Shown here: piece after piece, positions 21,346 through 32,496 of the stretch
Numbering within the stretch: position 1 is the stretch's first letter
How the letters are laid out: each line of letters begins with the position of its first letter
DNA from: Triatoma infestans
Taxonomy: Eukaryota > Arthropoda > Insecta > Hemiptera > Reduviidae
Assembly: GCA_011037195.1 (NCBI GenBank)
Contig: JAAEAF010005008.1
Location: forward strand, 1 to 64,000
Reading direction: 5' to 3'
DNA length: 64,000 bases
Notes under the pieces: model-generated
Told to the model about the DNA's origin: nothing
Database searches by the model: none
Seen by the model: the letters and a program-made list of their open reading frames with translations, nothing else
Translations under genes and position numbers: made by a program

Positions 21346-21620
21346 CCTTTATTTTTATTTTTTGGTACCATTCACTTCATCCTTTGCCAGTGTAGGTCAA
21401 GTAAACAAGTCAACAACTCTAAAAAATTTAATTTCAATATGAGAGAAACTTCGTTTTATATCAGACTTATGATCTGGTCTCATCCAAAAGACCTTGTGTC
21501 TTTACAAATGATTTTTGAAATATATTTCTGGAAAAATTAACTATAGGAATTGTTCTGGAAGATTCGGGAACGGGACAAACTGGTAGCAGAGGTGCTGTCT
21601 TTAGTGATATAGTGATGGTG

Positions 21621-21743
21621 TAGCTCGGCAACTTAGTTATGAAACCTGTGGACGGAGTTAAATGACGTCTCACCTATTAGAAAACTTTGGCAATGGACGG
21701 AGCTAAACATAGGTTTAGGTGTCACAACTAAGTTGCCGAGCTA
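21621..21743. mobile_element. Small TA-flanked MITE
   Basis: A 16-bp inverted pair GCTCGGCAACTTAGTT begins just inside TA at 21621-21622 and ends just before TA at 21742-21743. The interior is also partly palindromic. TA flanks point to a Tc1/mariner-type transposase. Confidence 0.75.
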
Positions 21744-22096
21744 TACAATGCTGTCACATTCAGGAAATGTAAAACAAAGGAATAGAAGGGCGTGGTCTAA
21801 CTTCCCCCTCTATCTCGCACGTAAATGGCTGGCTATAGTGGGCGGAGTTTAATTTCTAAATCCTTATTTGCTAAATACTTACCATACGGTTGTCATAACC
21901 GTTATAATCCTTTAGTAAAGATTCCAAATTTGAAGTAAATTTGTAAATTGTAATCATTGTAGTATGGAGAGGTTATGTGAATTTTTGTTTCCTTAAATAA
22001 TGTTATTACAATTTCATGCAATTCCATCATTACGATGCCACAGAGCTCTTATCATGGAATCGACATTTAAAAGTCTAAATTGGCTTATTAATAAAA

Positions 22097-22634
22097 TAGG
22101 CTGACCATAATTTTGTTATGCTGAAAATGGGACGGGAAGAGAGAATCTATTCTATATGTAATTCTGTATAACTTTTATAGAGCTACATCCTCCCGAACAA
22201 TCTCGTACTATACCTCCCGGGCCTTGGATAGTTTGTAATTCAGATGTTCAGTAGGCACCACAGTAATATAATGTGCAGTATGGTATGCAAAAATACCTTT
22301 GCTCGCCCGGATTTTATAAACTACACCTTCTTGTTTTATCGTTAACGAACTGAATCTTTTAGCGAAATCATCGATTCAGCTGGATCTTTATGCTTTCGGC
22401 TAAATAGATGTTCATTAATATAACTCCTATTTCAATGGGCAATGAAAAAATGAACGTTACCCTTTTGTTTTATCAAGTTTCAAATAAAAATTTCACCGGT
22501 TGTCGAGTAATCGATACAGTTGCCACAAGCATTTTCTTAGATCGCGATTGATTATAAAAACGGGACAAACCTGCCAGTAAATTGATGGGACGGGGTTGGG
22601 ACGAAATAAAAAGAACGGGATGTGTGGTCAACCT
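22097..22634. mobile_element. Possible non-autonomous element with gggac-rich body
   Basis: The left end taggctgaccataat and the right end tgtggtcaaccta are an imperfect inverted pair. Inside are repeated gggacggg-type words near both ends. I could not find a clear target duplication, so the boundaries are tentative. Confidence 0.35.
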
Positions 22635-22639
22635 ACTTA

Positions 22640-23080
22640 TTTAATGTGTTTGAAAAAAATATGTATATTCTGCTTTTATAATTATTATGTCATGGAAATC
22701 GATTGCCACATTACATTTAACTAATTAAATTTGAAACGAGATTATCTTTTTTAATTTAAAAGCATCCAATGGAATAATTAATTTTGTGTGGAATTTATTT
22801 TAAATTGAACAGATTAAGCCAGATTTATAATATTTATTTTTTTTTATTTATATTTGCTCGTGGGAGTATATTAATGGGAGGGAGTATATTAATAAAGTAA
22901 AACAAAAAAAGTTAGTACCTACGCTCTCGGCAGGCTGATTAATATTTTAATCCACAATAAGCTAATTATTTAAAAAAAGGAAGAAAAAAAAGATTACATT
23001 AAATTGTCTTTATTAACATTTCAATTAAATTGATTGATTCTATTTTGTTTAATAAAAAAAGTGAAATAATTATGTAGTAA
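22640..23080. other. AT-rich stretch without gene
   Basis: Very AT-rich, with a short direct repeat of a gggagtatattaat word near 22863-22890. No element or gene is recognised. Confidence 0.5.
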
Positions 23081-23345
23081 AGGCGCACTTCCGCTTGATG
23101 GATTTGACTCGAAACTTCGTGTCAGATGTGGTCGGCGGCATTACCTAACCAGAATTTCAAGTCTGTGAATTTTTGTTTTTAAAATATTTTGTTTACACAT
23201 ACACATACATACAGACCATTCACTAAGATTAATTTTTTGCGTACTAAGTGGACCTCAAAAAAAACCAATGGACCATGAAAACTCAATTTCGAAAATGTTG
23301 CCAATTTCGCAATACTTCCTTTTACTAGAATAAGAAAAAGTAAAA
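23081..23345 (-). mobile_element. Hairpin-side fragment of abundant repeat
   Basis: Conserved blocks in order: gcgcacttccgcttgatgg, a short CA-rich tract near 23194, gtggacctcaaaaa, gaaaactcaatttcgaaaat and acttccttttactagaata. The copy is diverged but complete on the hairpin side. Confidence 0.65.
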
Positions 23346-23707
23346 ATAATATAATGAAATGTTTGTACGGCAATGGCCAGAGAAGTTTTAAGGCCTGACG
23401 ATTTGAATACCATTTAAAAAATAATATACTTTCACACTTAATATAATTATTTGCATTTCTATGATTTGTATGCTTTTTATAGATTTCCTATTAAAAAAGT
23501 GTGGTCAATTCAAAGCAACATTATCTATCTATATTTCTGTATGACAGGAATGAGCCCCCAGGTACAAGCAGGACGGAAGTGAGGTAAGGGGGAGAACTCG
23601 CGTGAACGGACAAAGGGGCCAAAAAAAAGGAAAAGCCAAAAGCGGTTACACGATTGGAAAAAGCTTGAAAACCTGATCTAGAAGATCTACTATTGTTGCT
23701 TCCGTTG

Positions 23708-24345
23708 TAATGGGATCCGAATCATTAAAGATTCATTGGATCGAAAGAGCGAAGAATCAGACATTAGTTGAATCAAACGTTAGTTACTCCCCACATAGGC
23801 CAGATTAGGGAGGGAGAATTCTATTCATATAGAATACATAGAGCTACAGAAGTTCAATTCAGGAGAGTTTTTACAATCTTCCACACCAGTCAGCAAACAA
23901 CGGTCTCCTTACTTTCTAATTACTCAGCCAGTCTGTCTCTCTCTTTATTATTCTCTCGCTACCTCATTCTCTAACAGTGTAAAGTCCTTGCAGTTTGCGT
24001 TTACAATTTTATTATATAGTGTGAGACACACCTCTAGTTTATTTTTTCTTCATCATTCCTACATTCATTCTCTCCAATTCTGTCTCCTATTCACATCAAG
24101 TATAGACATGCATGTCTTGCGTATGTACATTTTATGTAGATGTCCTTTAATGCAGATAGATCCGGTTCGAATTCAATGTTACCCTTAGATTTTTTTTCCT
24201 TTCTAGAAACTTCTACAGCACACTGTCCGGTGATGGGTGAGTGTTGTCTTTAACGAGAGAACACTATCCGGAGGCCGGTAGTGCACCGAGAAGGCTTCAC
24301 GCACCAATTAAGCATACATGTCGACGCGCCAAAAAAAAAAAAAAA
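23708..24345 (+). mobile_element. hAT-like/tRNA-like composite, partial
   Basis: It starts with the hAT-like terminal repeat TAATGGGATCCGAATCATTA at 23708. It continues through the ccagtcagcaaac region and an nctcagccagtctgtctc-type block to about 24000, then runs via unrelated sequence to a SINE body with ttcgaattcaatgtt (24168-24182) and the second tail type (gtcgacgcgcc plus poly-A, 24322-24346). The A box is missing. Confidence 0.6.
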
Positions 24346-24346
24346 T

Positions 24347-25800
24347 AGAGTAATTAGGGAAAGTAAAAAGTTTTTAATGAATGATATGTGTGTATTTGTG
24401 TTAAATTATGCAATAAAAAAAAAATGAGTAATTTCTTAATTATTATCATTCATTGATAATAAAATAACATTCTATTTTGTTTGAAACATTTTTCTGAATG
24501 AATTGATTTTTACGTTTCTATATTATGGAATACTAACGCTAAGGCGTCTCTCTAAAGTCTCAAGTTGTACAACAATCAAACTATAATTTCCACCCTTCTA
24601 TATTTTTACAATTAAATGTGGATATTCCGTGTTGGAAGAAAATTTTTCATTTGAAAATTATAAATGAGTAAAGGAAAGAGTTGTGTAATGTTGGCACCAG
24701 AATATTTTTTTCTTCTTTAAATAATCTCTGAGAGTGGAAATGCGCTAGTTAAATGAATTAAGGTCACGTTTTAAGAGAGTCCTGTTAATAGTTTTTACAA
24801 GAAAATAAAAATAGGACAAAACCTAGCATCAATCTAGCAAATTGATGATTTGACGCTAGAGGGTGTAAATATTACATCTTTAGATTCATTGCAGTACTTC
24901 TGCAACTTTGATTTGTGTGGAGGGGTTCTATATATTGAATATGTGGTTGGGTCCGCAATGCTGGATAACATCTAGTATTTTATTCGTCGTAGCGTGCATG
25001 TTCATTTTGTTCCTGACCGGTTTCGGATTTTCATCAATCGTCAAAGCAAATTCACCAAGTTTGTGTAAAGAGTTCACTTCAACGTAATGTTTCTGTTACA
25101 CTCGCATTTGTGAGTTAGTGAGTGTTTTAGGAACAAATATCTCAACAACAACAACAAAAAAAATACAGGAAACTCATTCTTAATGTTTCTTTTAGGCACC
25201 AACAAAGCGACCGAGGTAATGGTTTCAGTGAAAATATAGCAACCGGAAATCCGACTGTACAGATATTATTTCTTCAATCCATCGCGACTTTCTTTAAATA
25301 TCGCATATTAACTACATCCATAAAAGCTGATCAATTTTATTAGCACTTTTTTTTGTTCAGGAAAATATAATTAGTTTTTAGTGACTTTTGAGGGAACAGA
25401 ATTGCAACATTAAGCTTTCCTCTAAAGTGGGGATTTCTTTACAATTCACTGTACTACCACTACCAATAGAATATTAATTTTTCAATATTAAATGCATTAT
25501 TAGAATTCCTTAATTTGAAGAATATTGCGTTAATAATAAATGTGACTTTACAGAAAAGTTCTGAGTTTTTTGGAATTTTCTCGAAAACAGTTCAACAATT
25601 TTCTTTAAACCTGGGAATGCTAACTGCATAAATATAACACCGTCACTTTTATTTGATTAATTTTTTTTTTTTCTTCTGAGACATTGGTTGTTTTTCGGAG
25701 ATTCTATGGAATCTGGGGCTTTAGAGTTTAACTGTGTCACCATGGCATCACAGATTGTCTTAGCAAACCAACAGCACACTCCCCTAGCACTTAAATTTAT
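24347..25800. other. AT-rich repeat debris
   Basis: A hammerhead-family B arm (24945-25110) is listed separately. Sequence at about 25320-25720 resembles decayed monomers of the abundant repeat. There is no gene. Confidence 0.45.
24945..25110 (-). mobile_element. Hammerhead-family B single arm, core mutated
   Basis: The outer tail (gggtccgcaatgctggataa) at left leads into the ribozyme region. On the minus strand the core reads TTGACGA instead of CTGACGA, followed by a stem II strand TGAT/ATCC, GAAA, CCGGTC and AGGAAC. Loss of the conserved C should abolish activity. Confidence 0.6.
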
Positions 25801-25804
25801 TCCT

Positions 25805-26470
25805 ATTTTTAATGCGGAATAAAACTTTTAATAAAAATGCCAAGTTTGATGAAAATTTATCAATCAGAATTTCGATCAATTGTAGGCCAGAGCAAGTCGT
25901 ATTGGCTGCTTGTAGTTCATTGGCACAGACTGAATATCTACAGCGTCACAATGCCATTATCCATCAAGGCATTGGTGTTAAAATGGGATTGTTGGAAGAG
26001 ATTGTGCTCTATTTATAAATATAATCCATCTTCTATACTTGAGTACGTTAGGTACACGCTTTATTATGACAGATAGATTATTACAGATATAGGTTGATTC
26101 CAATCAACAGACTTGATGTAGTGTTGCAGGAAAAGCAAATGAAAGTGGCGCTTGCTAAGTGATCGATATTGCTATTCCTGGTGATCACAACATTCAGACT
26201 ACTCTGAGCAACTCGAAAAGTTACGCAAGTACCAGGAGACTTAAAGAGGAGATTACCAATATATATATGAAAATTGGAAAACGTTTATGTTGTGCCTATA
26301 GTCCTGTAAGTAACTGAGATAATTCTGCGAGTCCTACATGATAGCATTAAGACTTTAGGGCTGAGACAAGTGATTTATATCCAGATGCCGAAGCCTGTCA
26401 TTTTAAGCTCTTGCAGGATGGTGAGAAAGTTTTTAAGTTGAATAGGTGAGAGTGCTTGGTTTGAACCCGT
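25805..26470 (+). pseudogene. C-terminal end of a restriction-endonuclease-type LINE
   Basis: Across several frames I read CRPEQVVLAAC and QTEYLQRHN (a Cys/His knuckle), then LDVVLQEKQMKVAL, where the endonuclease PD...D/E core should be, then YQET/LKRR, ENVYVVPIVL and VLHDSIKTLGLRQ, and ILSSCRMVRKFL. This order matches the C-terminus of LINEs with a restriction-like endonuclease (R2/R4/NeSL-type lineages); the assignment rests on remembered family patterns. There are several stops and frameshifts. An AAT-rich tail follows at about 26510-26530. Confidence 0.7.
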
Positions 26471-26524
26471 ACCTCATGCTAAATACCAGCGGAAGAAGCT
26501 GGGAATGTAAATTATAAATAATAA

Positions 26525-26580
26525 TAATAATGCCGCCAATGACCAAAGAGATGTTGACGCGCCTTAAATTAAGAAATAAT
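26525..26580 (+). mobile_element. Isolated LINE/SINE 3' tail
   Basis: The sequence gccgccaatgaccaaagag followed by atgttgacgcgccttaaatt is the tail of the second SINE type, here without head or body and directly after the LINE end. It suggests that the tail comes from a LINE 3' end. Confidence 0.6.
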
Positions 26581-28480
26581 AAATAATAATGATAATAATA
26601 ATAATATGCTTTATTATAATTAAATGCAGAATTCAGTGATTTGAAAAAATATAAATAATAAAAGTAGCTTTAAGCAATACTCTTGGTCATTTTGACTGAC
26701 CGTCATTTCACATAAATAACCAAAATTTAATAGTTTTATCCTATTTCTAAACACTGAACTACAAACTACTCGTGCTAATAAACCACTCATTCCTCTGGCA
26801 ACCAATCTGCTTATTTTAATATCAACTTTAGTTAACATCTAAATTTATAAAATAATTTCTCAACTAATAATGGAACTCATTGTTCACAAACCGTCAGTAA
26901 CTACCCGCATTAATTTAATATTTATACAAAGCCAGCAAATCTTTCCCATATAAATGGGCCAAAAACAATCCTGATAATTTTAATATACAATTTAAGATCA
27001 TTTAAACTTCCTTTAATGCCAGGGATGCACTCACAAAATAGTTAATTATTTTCTATTTCCTTAAGATTATAAAGATAACATGACGCTGGCATTCATTTCG
27101 ATTTATTGCATAGTTAAGTTTCAACCTGTCAGATCTTGCCTTCATTATTAAACTGATAAATCTCTCGCGTTTTTACTGTTCAATATAACATACGTATATG
27201 AGCAACATGTGGATGTATTTATTAGCGAGAGAGTTAGAGTGAATATATTTAAGCTAAGCGTGAAAGTGAAATGAATGTATTTATTATCGTGTTTGTGTTT
27301 ATTAGCAAGAATGTTTGAATGATTGCCTAGGCTAGAATTTTTACCAGGGGGGGATTAAGGAATTTCTGTAAAAGTACTTCACCCCCAAATTTAGAATTCA
27401 GTTTCTTTGGAAAGTACGGCAGAAATTTGTATACTCGCTCTATTTCAATTTATTACAAGTCTATAAAACATATTCACAGACTCTCGGGTTACTGAGAGAG
27501 GCTCTCTTATAAACGATATTGGTGTAATTAGAATAGAAAAACAGTAAAGTAAAGAAACAACGAAATGTTACAAAGGGATGGTAGAACCTCATCCCATCCC
27601 ATTTAAGAAAGAAAAAGGAAAGAATGGCACAAATGCACCAACATCGTTTTCCTCTCCCATCGACTGGTTTCGATGGATTGTGTTGGTGGATGATGGTTGA
27701 ATTGACAACTGGACTCCTTATAACTTATATTGGAAGTTCTGATGGACGTCGCAGACACCTCTAAGTGCCATCCCAGATTGAGAGACAAAATCATAAATAT
27801 GGCGCTAATGGCCTGCAATGTCGATGCCCCCCCCCCAATATATATAAATAAAATAACTTTTCTTTTAAGTTAAATTTATAAGTTTATAATTTTAAATTAA
27901 TTTCCTCCTTAAATTCTAATTTTAAATAATTTATATAAAAAGGGTGCGCAGCAAAATAGTGTCGAGGGTCACCCAATGGGTGATTTCTCCTTTACTGTCA
28001 TTGTGAGTCATCTCATTTACTTGTTGCTGGTTACACAAGCGTACCAGCAGTTGTAAATTTTCAAATAAATGAAAAAAAAACAAACAAAAACATAATATTT
28101 TTTATTTTACTAATTATATGAATCTCTTTTTTATTAATACTTGTTCACTGCTTAAATCCATAATCATTGGATGCCATATTGTCATTAATTACTTGCTCAG
28201 CTACTATTAAATGCATATAAAAGCATTTATTAAAATATTGCAAATGCAATCTCAAGGTAGACAATTTATAGAAGAGTCCTCTATTCATTTCTATATAAAA
28301 TACATAATCCAAATCAATTCTTCTGCAGGGCAAACAATTTCATAATGAAAATTGTCAACCTCTTTTACACCTAACATATCCCCCGTCACACTACTAATTG
28401 CTTGAAAAATTTGAAAATTTGTGGCCCGATGTTCTTATTATCTATGAAATGATGCCATGTGTAGTATGTATACCATATTT
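26581..28480. other. AT-rich stretch, possible LINE/SINE tail, no gene
   Basis: A poly-C run (about 27828-27838) follows gcgctaatggcctgcaatgt, which resembles the tail at 26525. Another poly-A end (caaataaatg plus A run) is near 28060. Open frames are short and without domains. Confidence 0.4.
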
Positions 28481-28487
28481 ATCAATT

Positions 28488-28550
28488 TATCCTTAAATTG
28501 ATAAATTGATAATTTATTCTTAAATTGATAAATTGATAATTTATACTTAA
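28488..28550. repeat. Short AT tandem repeat, two copies
   Basis: A unit of about 27 bp containing ttaaattgataaattgataa occurs twice in direct order. Confidence 0.85.
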
Positions 28551-29509
28551 AAATAATTCTTTAATGACAACTATGGCGGAAGACGAACTCCAAGATAATT
28601 TATAGCAGTTCACAATTTCTAATTCTGTACTTCTGTACGTATGTCTATTTCTCATTCCATGCAAGTTTTCGTCTTTTACGAAATATCATTATTTTGGTCT
28701 TATTTAAATTTATTTTTAAGTTCTATAATGTGCAACAATCACTTAGCCTGTTTATCAATTTTTGTAGCCCACTGGGTTCAGTCACCATTAATTAATACTA
28801 TACAATATCATCTGCAAACATTAAACCGTTATATCTTAACATATCCAATTTTAATTTCCCCTTCTAGAATATCCGGCAAATCTTTCATGAAATAGATAAG
28901 CAAATTTTATTTTTAGTCATGTGAATAGAAAATTGTGTAAAAATATCAAATTAAACAATAATAATTTATAAATATAGTAATAATAATTATATTCTATTTT
29001 TTGATAATTTTATTTTTAATAAAATAATATTTTCTATATATTGTGTTGTAATAAAAATCTCTATGATATTGTTGTGCTGTAAAATAACTATTGTTATTGT
29101 TGGAGATGGTAGAAAGTGCAAGAAGGTTTTGTTATGAGTTTAAATAAGGTCCCACGATAAACCCCAGAAGTTCTACTTGAGTCAGGATATAAACCACGGA
29201 CCAGTGTAACCTCCTGGTCTTTACTGAATTAATCTTGGCCGTCAACCTTCTCAAGAACATACAACTGGTTAAATTATGTTTACCTCTATTCTATCTACTA
29301 CTACTATTGTTGTCCTCAGGTCACTAGATTTTGTAATAACTTTGTGTTCAACAAACACAACCAATCTGTTTTCTATTCAGAATTTGTTTCTTTTATTTTT
29401 TTTCTAATTAATTAATTAATTAATTCCAAATGCAACATGTTGTTTATAAAACTTTTATAAGTTTTCAATATAAATAACAGTTTAGTTTGGCCATTGTTTA
29501 AACGATAAA
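28551..29509. other. AT-rich stretch without gene
   Basis: Nothing recognised apart from a TTAA-type run (attaattaattaattaa) at about 29406-29424. Confidence 0.5.
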
Positions 29510-29705
29510 AGCGAAATGATGGTGGTGGGGTTAAAGAAAAACTTATTTGGTCGTGGCATGCGTATTCATTTTGTTCTTGACCGGTTTCGGATTTTCATCC
29601 ATAGTCAGAGTAATTTACCCAAGTTTATATTGAGAATTCACTTCCACGCAATGTTTCTGTTACACTCACACTTGTTGATTGTATGTATGTGCGGGAGGTT
29701 ATAAG
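29510..29705 (-). mobile_element. Hammerhead-family B single arm, core mutated
   Basis: On the minus strand: CTGACTA, where the hammerhead needs CTGANGA, then GGAT/ATCC stem II around GAAA, then GAAA, CCGGTC and AAGAAC. Stem II, GAAA and the cleavage dinucleotide are kept, but the G-to-T core change should inactivate it. Confidence 0.6.
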
Positions 29706-30120
29706 GTTATGTTACTATGTGTGCATATTTAATGACAAAATGGAATTATTATAAATTATGATTATATATTAGAAAATAATGTATAATAAATACAATGTTT
29801 TGAAGGATATTTTATAACTAAATTTTAATATTGGTGTTAAGTATGGTCAGTGTTTTATCCCGACATTTTTATTAGGGGGGCGAGATAAGAAATTTCAGGA
29901 GTATATTGTACTAATAAGAATAGAGAAAGTTTGAAGAAAGGCAATGCAAAGTTTAAGGATAGTCAAAAGCTTGTAAAAATAATAAATAAATATGAAATCC
30001 AAGTAAGGTTAATACAAGAAAATATATAAGTAAACGGATATGTAAGAAGGTTGGCAGCAAACGGCAAATTGGAGATAATATTAAAATAAATAATAGAGAA
30101 AATAAAATGTATTCGTTTTT
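29706..30120. other. AT-rich spacer between two family B arms
   Basis: It separates a minus-strand arm (29510-29705) from a plus-strand arm (30121-30340). The sequence taacctcccgca at 30133 mirrors gcgggaggtta at 29692, so the two arms may be one head-to-head element with about 410 bp inserted in the middle. Confidence 0.5.
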
Positions 30121-30340
30121 ATACATAACTTTATAACCTCCCGCAAATCAGTACAATCATGAAACCAACAAATATGAGTGTAACAGAAACACTCTGCGTT
30201 GAAGTGAACTCATTACGAACTTGTTGAATTTGCTCTGACGATAGATGAAAATTCGAAACCGGTCAGGAATAAAAGGATATGCAAGCTCCGTCGGATAAAA
30301 TATCAATGTTATCCAGCATTACAGACCCTTCCAGATATTA
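30121..30340 (+). mobile_element. Hammerhead-family B single arm
   Basis: It contains inner sequence (atgagtgtaacagaaacac), the ribozyme motif at 30231-30268 and the outer tail (gttatccagcattacagacc). The tail aligns with that of family A (gctttccagctctgcggaac), showing the two families are related. Confidence 0.7.
30231..30268 (+). ncRNA. Family B hammerhead motif, intact core
   Basis: CTGACGA (30235-30241), GAAA (30255-30258), CCGG (30259-30262) and TC (30263-30264) are all present. Stem II is AGAT with ATTC around loop GAAA: three pairs (one wobble) and one end mismatch. Stem I has TC/AG next to the core, one G-G mismatch, then one more pair. Other family B copies have GGAT/ATCC in stem II, and family A has GGGC/GCCC. 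Pairing is kept while bases change. Confidence 0.65.
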
Positions 30341-31059
30341 AAAAAAAATGTGGAAAATGTGACATTTCAGACACATTTAATGCCCTTCTCCAAAAATTTC
30401 ATGAAAAGGAAAACAAGAAAATTACATTTAAATATTGAAATATTAAGGATTAGAATATAAAAAAAGGATAAGATTAGTGTCTTTTCTCTCTCACTCTCAG
30501 TTTTGTTTGTTTTTTGGTTTTTCAACTTTTCTTTGTAAACACAAATCTTGGGCTAATTATTAAGTATATGGTGGGGAATGTATGCTTGATAGTTTTTAGT
30601 GATAAGATATTTTTTCGGCTCTCATTCAGCCCGCAGTAAAACTTGTTAATAGTTAAGCCTACTTTATATGCCATTTTTTTTTCACTTCAGATATTAAGTA
30701 TCAGAGTAACATTTATTCTAAATTTTATTTTAAAATGATTTGATTATAATTTTTTTTGCCTTAGAAACGAAATTAAAAAGTTATGGGCGATTAAGTGGCA
30801 CGGGAGAGCAATGAATTTGTTTATTGCTTGTCTAATTATAATTTTTTTTTTGTTACAGGTATTTATCAGATCTTTTACAAATTAAGAGGTGAGTTATAAA
30901 AAAAAATAATTTAATCATAAAATTAAGTACTAAATTTATCAATTTGGGTAGCTACTAATGGATTATTATGTTATAATATTATAGAGCTAGAATCACGCAA
31001 TATTAGCCAGATATATCATACATATCAAACTGTGTATATTTGGATTATTTTTTTTAAGA
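30341..31059. other. AT-rich stretch without gene
   Basis: T- and A-rich runs with no recognised element. Confidence 0.5.
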
Positions 31060-31400
31060 ATGAGAAAAACATTTCATTACAAGTTCCTTAATGTCAGGAT
31101 TTACGTGAAAATCGTTGAAGCAGTTTTCGAGGCATTGCGATCTTGTCAAATTTTTGATTTCGAGTTTTTAGCGGAAATGTATGTTTTTGAGATCTCTTGG
31201 GTCCAAAATATTCTTAGAAATTGGTCTTTGTACGTGTGGTCAGCTTAACTTAAAAAAAGAGAAAATCGCGGCAACTAAAAAAAGATATTTCAGTTTTAGC
31301 GATTTTCTCGAAAACGACTTCAATAATTTTTTTTAAACTTAATATCCACTGCATCCTCACTCCTATAGGGCCATTTAAACCTTATACAGGAAAATCAAAA
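31060..31400 (+). mobile_element. Partial abundant repeat
   Basis: Blocks gcattgcgatcttgtcaaat, tttttagcggaaatgtatg, ttttgagatctcttgggtcc and cgattttctcgaaaacgact follow the family order from the hairpin side into the first monomer. The hairpin is lost. Confidence 0.6.
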
Positions 31401-31424
31401 TTAATGAAACAAAATGTACTCATG

Positions 31425-32110
31425 TGACATTCACTCTCAGACGATCAAATGTCCGAATATGTGTATTAACAATACTCCTATACCCCACGAAAAAGACATC
31501 CGATACCTTGGACTCTACCTAGATAGACGCTTGACTTTGAACACATACGTAACGAAAACTCGACAGTCAATGAAAACCAAATAAATATTTCCTAGTAAAA
31601 CGCTTACTTGACAAAAGATCTAAATTAAACTTGAAAAACAAAGTTCATATCTACAAATCCATAATAAGAGCAATATGAAACCTATGGACTACAATTCTGG
31701 GGAACTGCCAAACCAGACACACACAATGGATACAAGCCATACAAAACAAAATATTGCGAAGAATCACACAATGCCCATACTATGTTTCTAACATTACGCT
31801 ACAAACTGACCTACAAATCCCATTTGTACACGACTTAACACAACAACTTTTCAAAAGATTCTATAGCAAACCAGGAACACACACGAACACCCACGTCACA
31901 AACCCCTGTCTACCCTAACCATTCCCGGGAATCCTCCCTGACATTTGAAGCGCCAGTGGCCAAGGGACTTCCTGTAACAGGAAGAGGAGTAACAAGACCA
32001 GGAAGCGTGGCATTGGCCACCTCCATCAAGAAGCCACATTTATCTATGCTCACATTTACTTATTGTGTCATTACAGATTATAAATATTATAAATAAACAA
32101 ACAAAAAACA
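31425..32110 (+). pseudogene. Jockey-type LINE ORF2 C-terminal fragment
   Basis: In changing frames I read HEKDIRYLGLYLDRRLT, the block after the RT palm of jockey elements, then KNKVHIYKSIIRA, QWIQAIQNKILRRIT and LQIPFVHDL. A 3' region follows, with an AT-rich end resembling a polyadenylation tail at 32075-32110. The copy is 5'-truncated with several stops. It differs in sequence from the jockey fragment at 15940, so it is another subfamily. Confidence 0.8.
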
Positions 32111-32225
32111 ATATATGTTTAAATTATGCTTTATATGGATTACTTGAATAAATTTAGAAGAAAAAAAAAAAACAACTTTATTTTTATAAAGAATATTGGT
32201 CTATCCCAGAATCGTCTAACAGTTG

Positions 32226-32483
32226 TTGTGGTTGGTTCCGCAAAACTGGAAAGCATCAGAGATATTTTCCGTGATAGCGTGCTTCTTTTTATGGTCATCG
32301 TTCGGTTTCGGGCGTTCGCCCATCATTAGGATGTTTTTGTCAAAACAGATATGATAACATAGACTTGCACAGAGCAAATTCAGTTGATACAATGTATTAT
32401 AAAACATCCTGATGATGAGCGAACGCCCCGAAACCGGTTGATGACTACAAAATGAAGCAGGCTATCATGTAAAATATCTTTGA
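32226..32483. mobile_element. Complete head-to-head hammerhead element with target duplication
   Basis: This 258-bp unit is flanked by the perfect 13-bp direct repeat cgtctaacagttg (32213-32225 and 32484-32496). The left arm on the minus strand begins with the outer tail (ttgtggttggttccgcaaaa) and has a mutated ribozyme (CTAATGA, 32297-32333). The right arm on the plus strand has a nearly intact one. The two arms share the inner sequence cttgcacagagcaaattcag at the centre. A variable-length target duplication without inverted-repeat ends indicates retrotransposition, as in Penelope-like elements. Confidence 0.85.
32405..32443 (+). ncRNA. Hammerhead motif, near intact
   Basis: Stem I is CATC (32405-32408) with GATG (32440-32443). 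The core is CTGATGA and GAAA; the cleavage dinucleotide is TT, allowed by the TH rule. Stem II GAGC/GCCCC has one extra C and one mismatch, which would weaken it. Confidence 0.6.
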
Positions 32484-32496
32484 CGTCTAACAGTTG

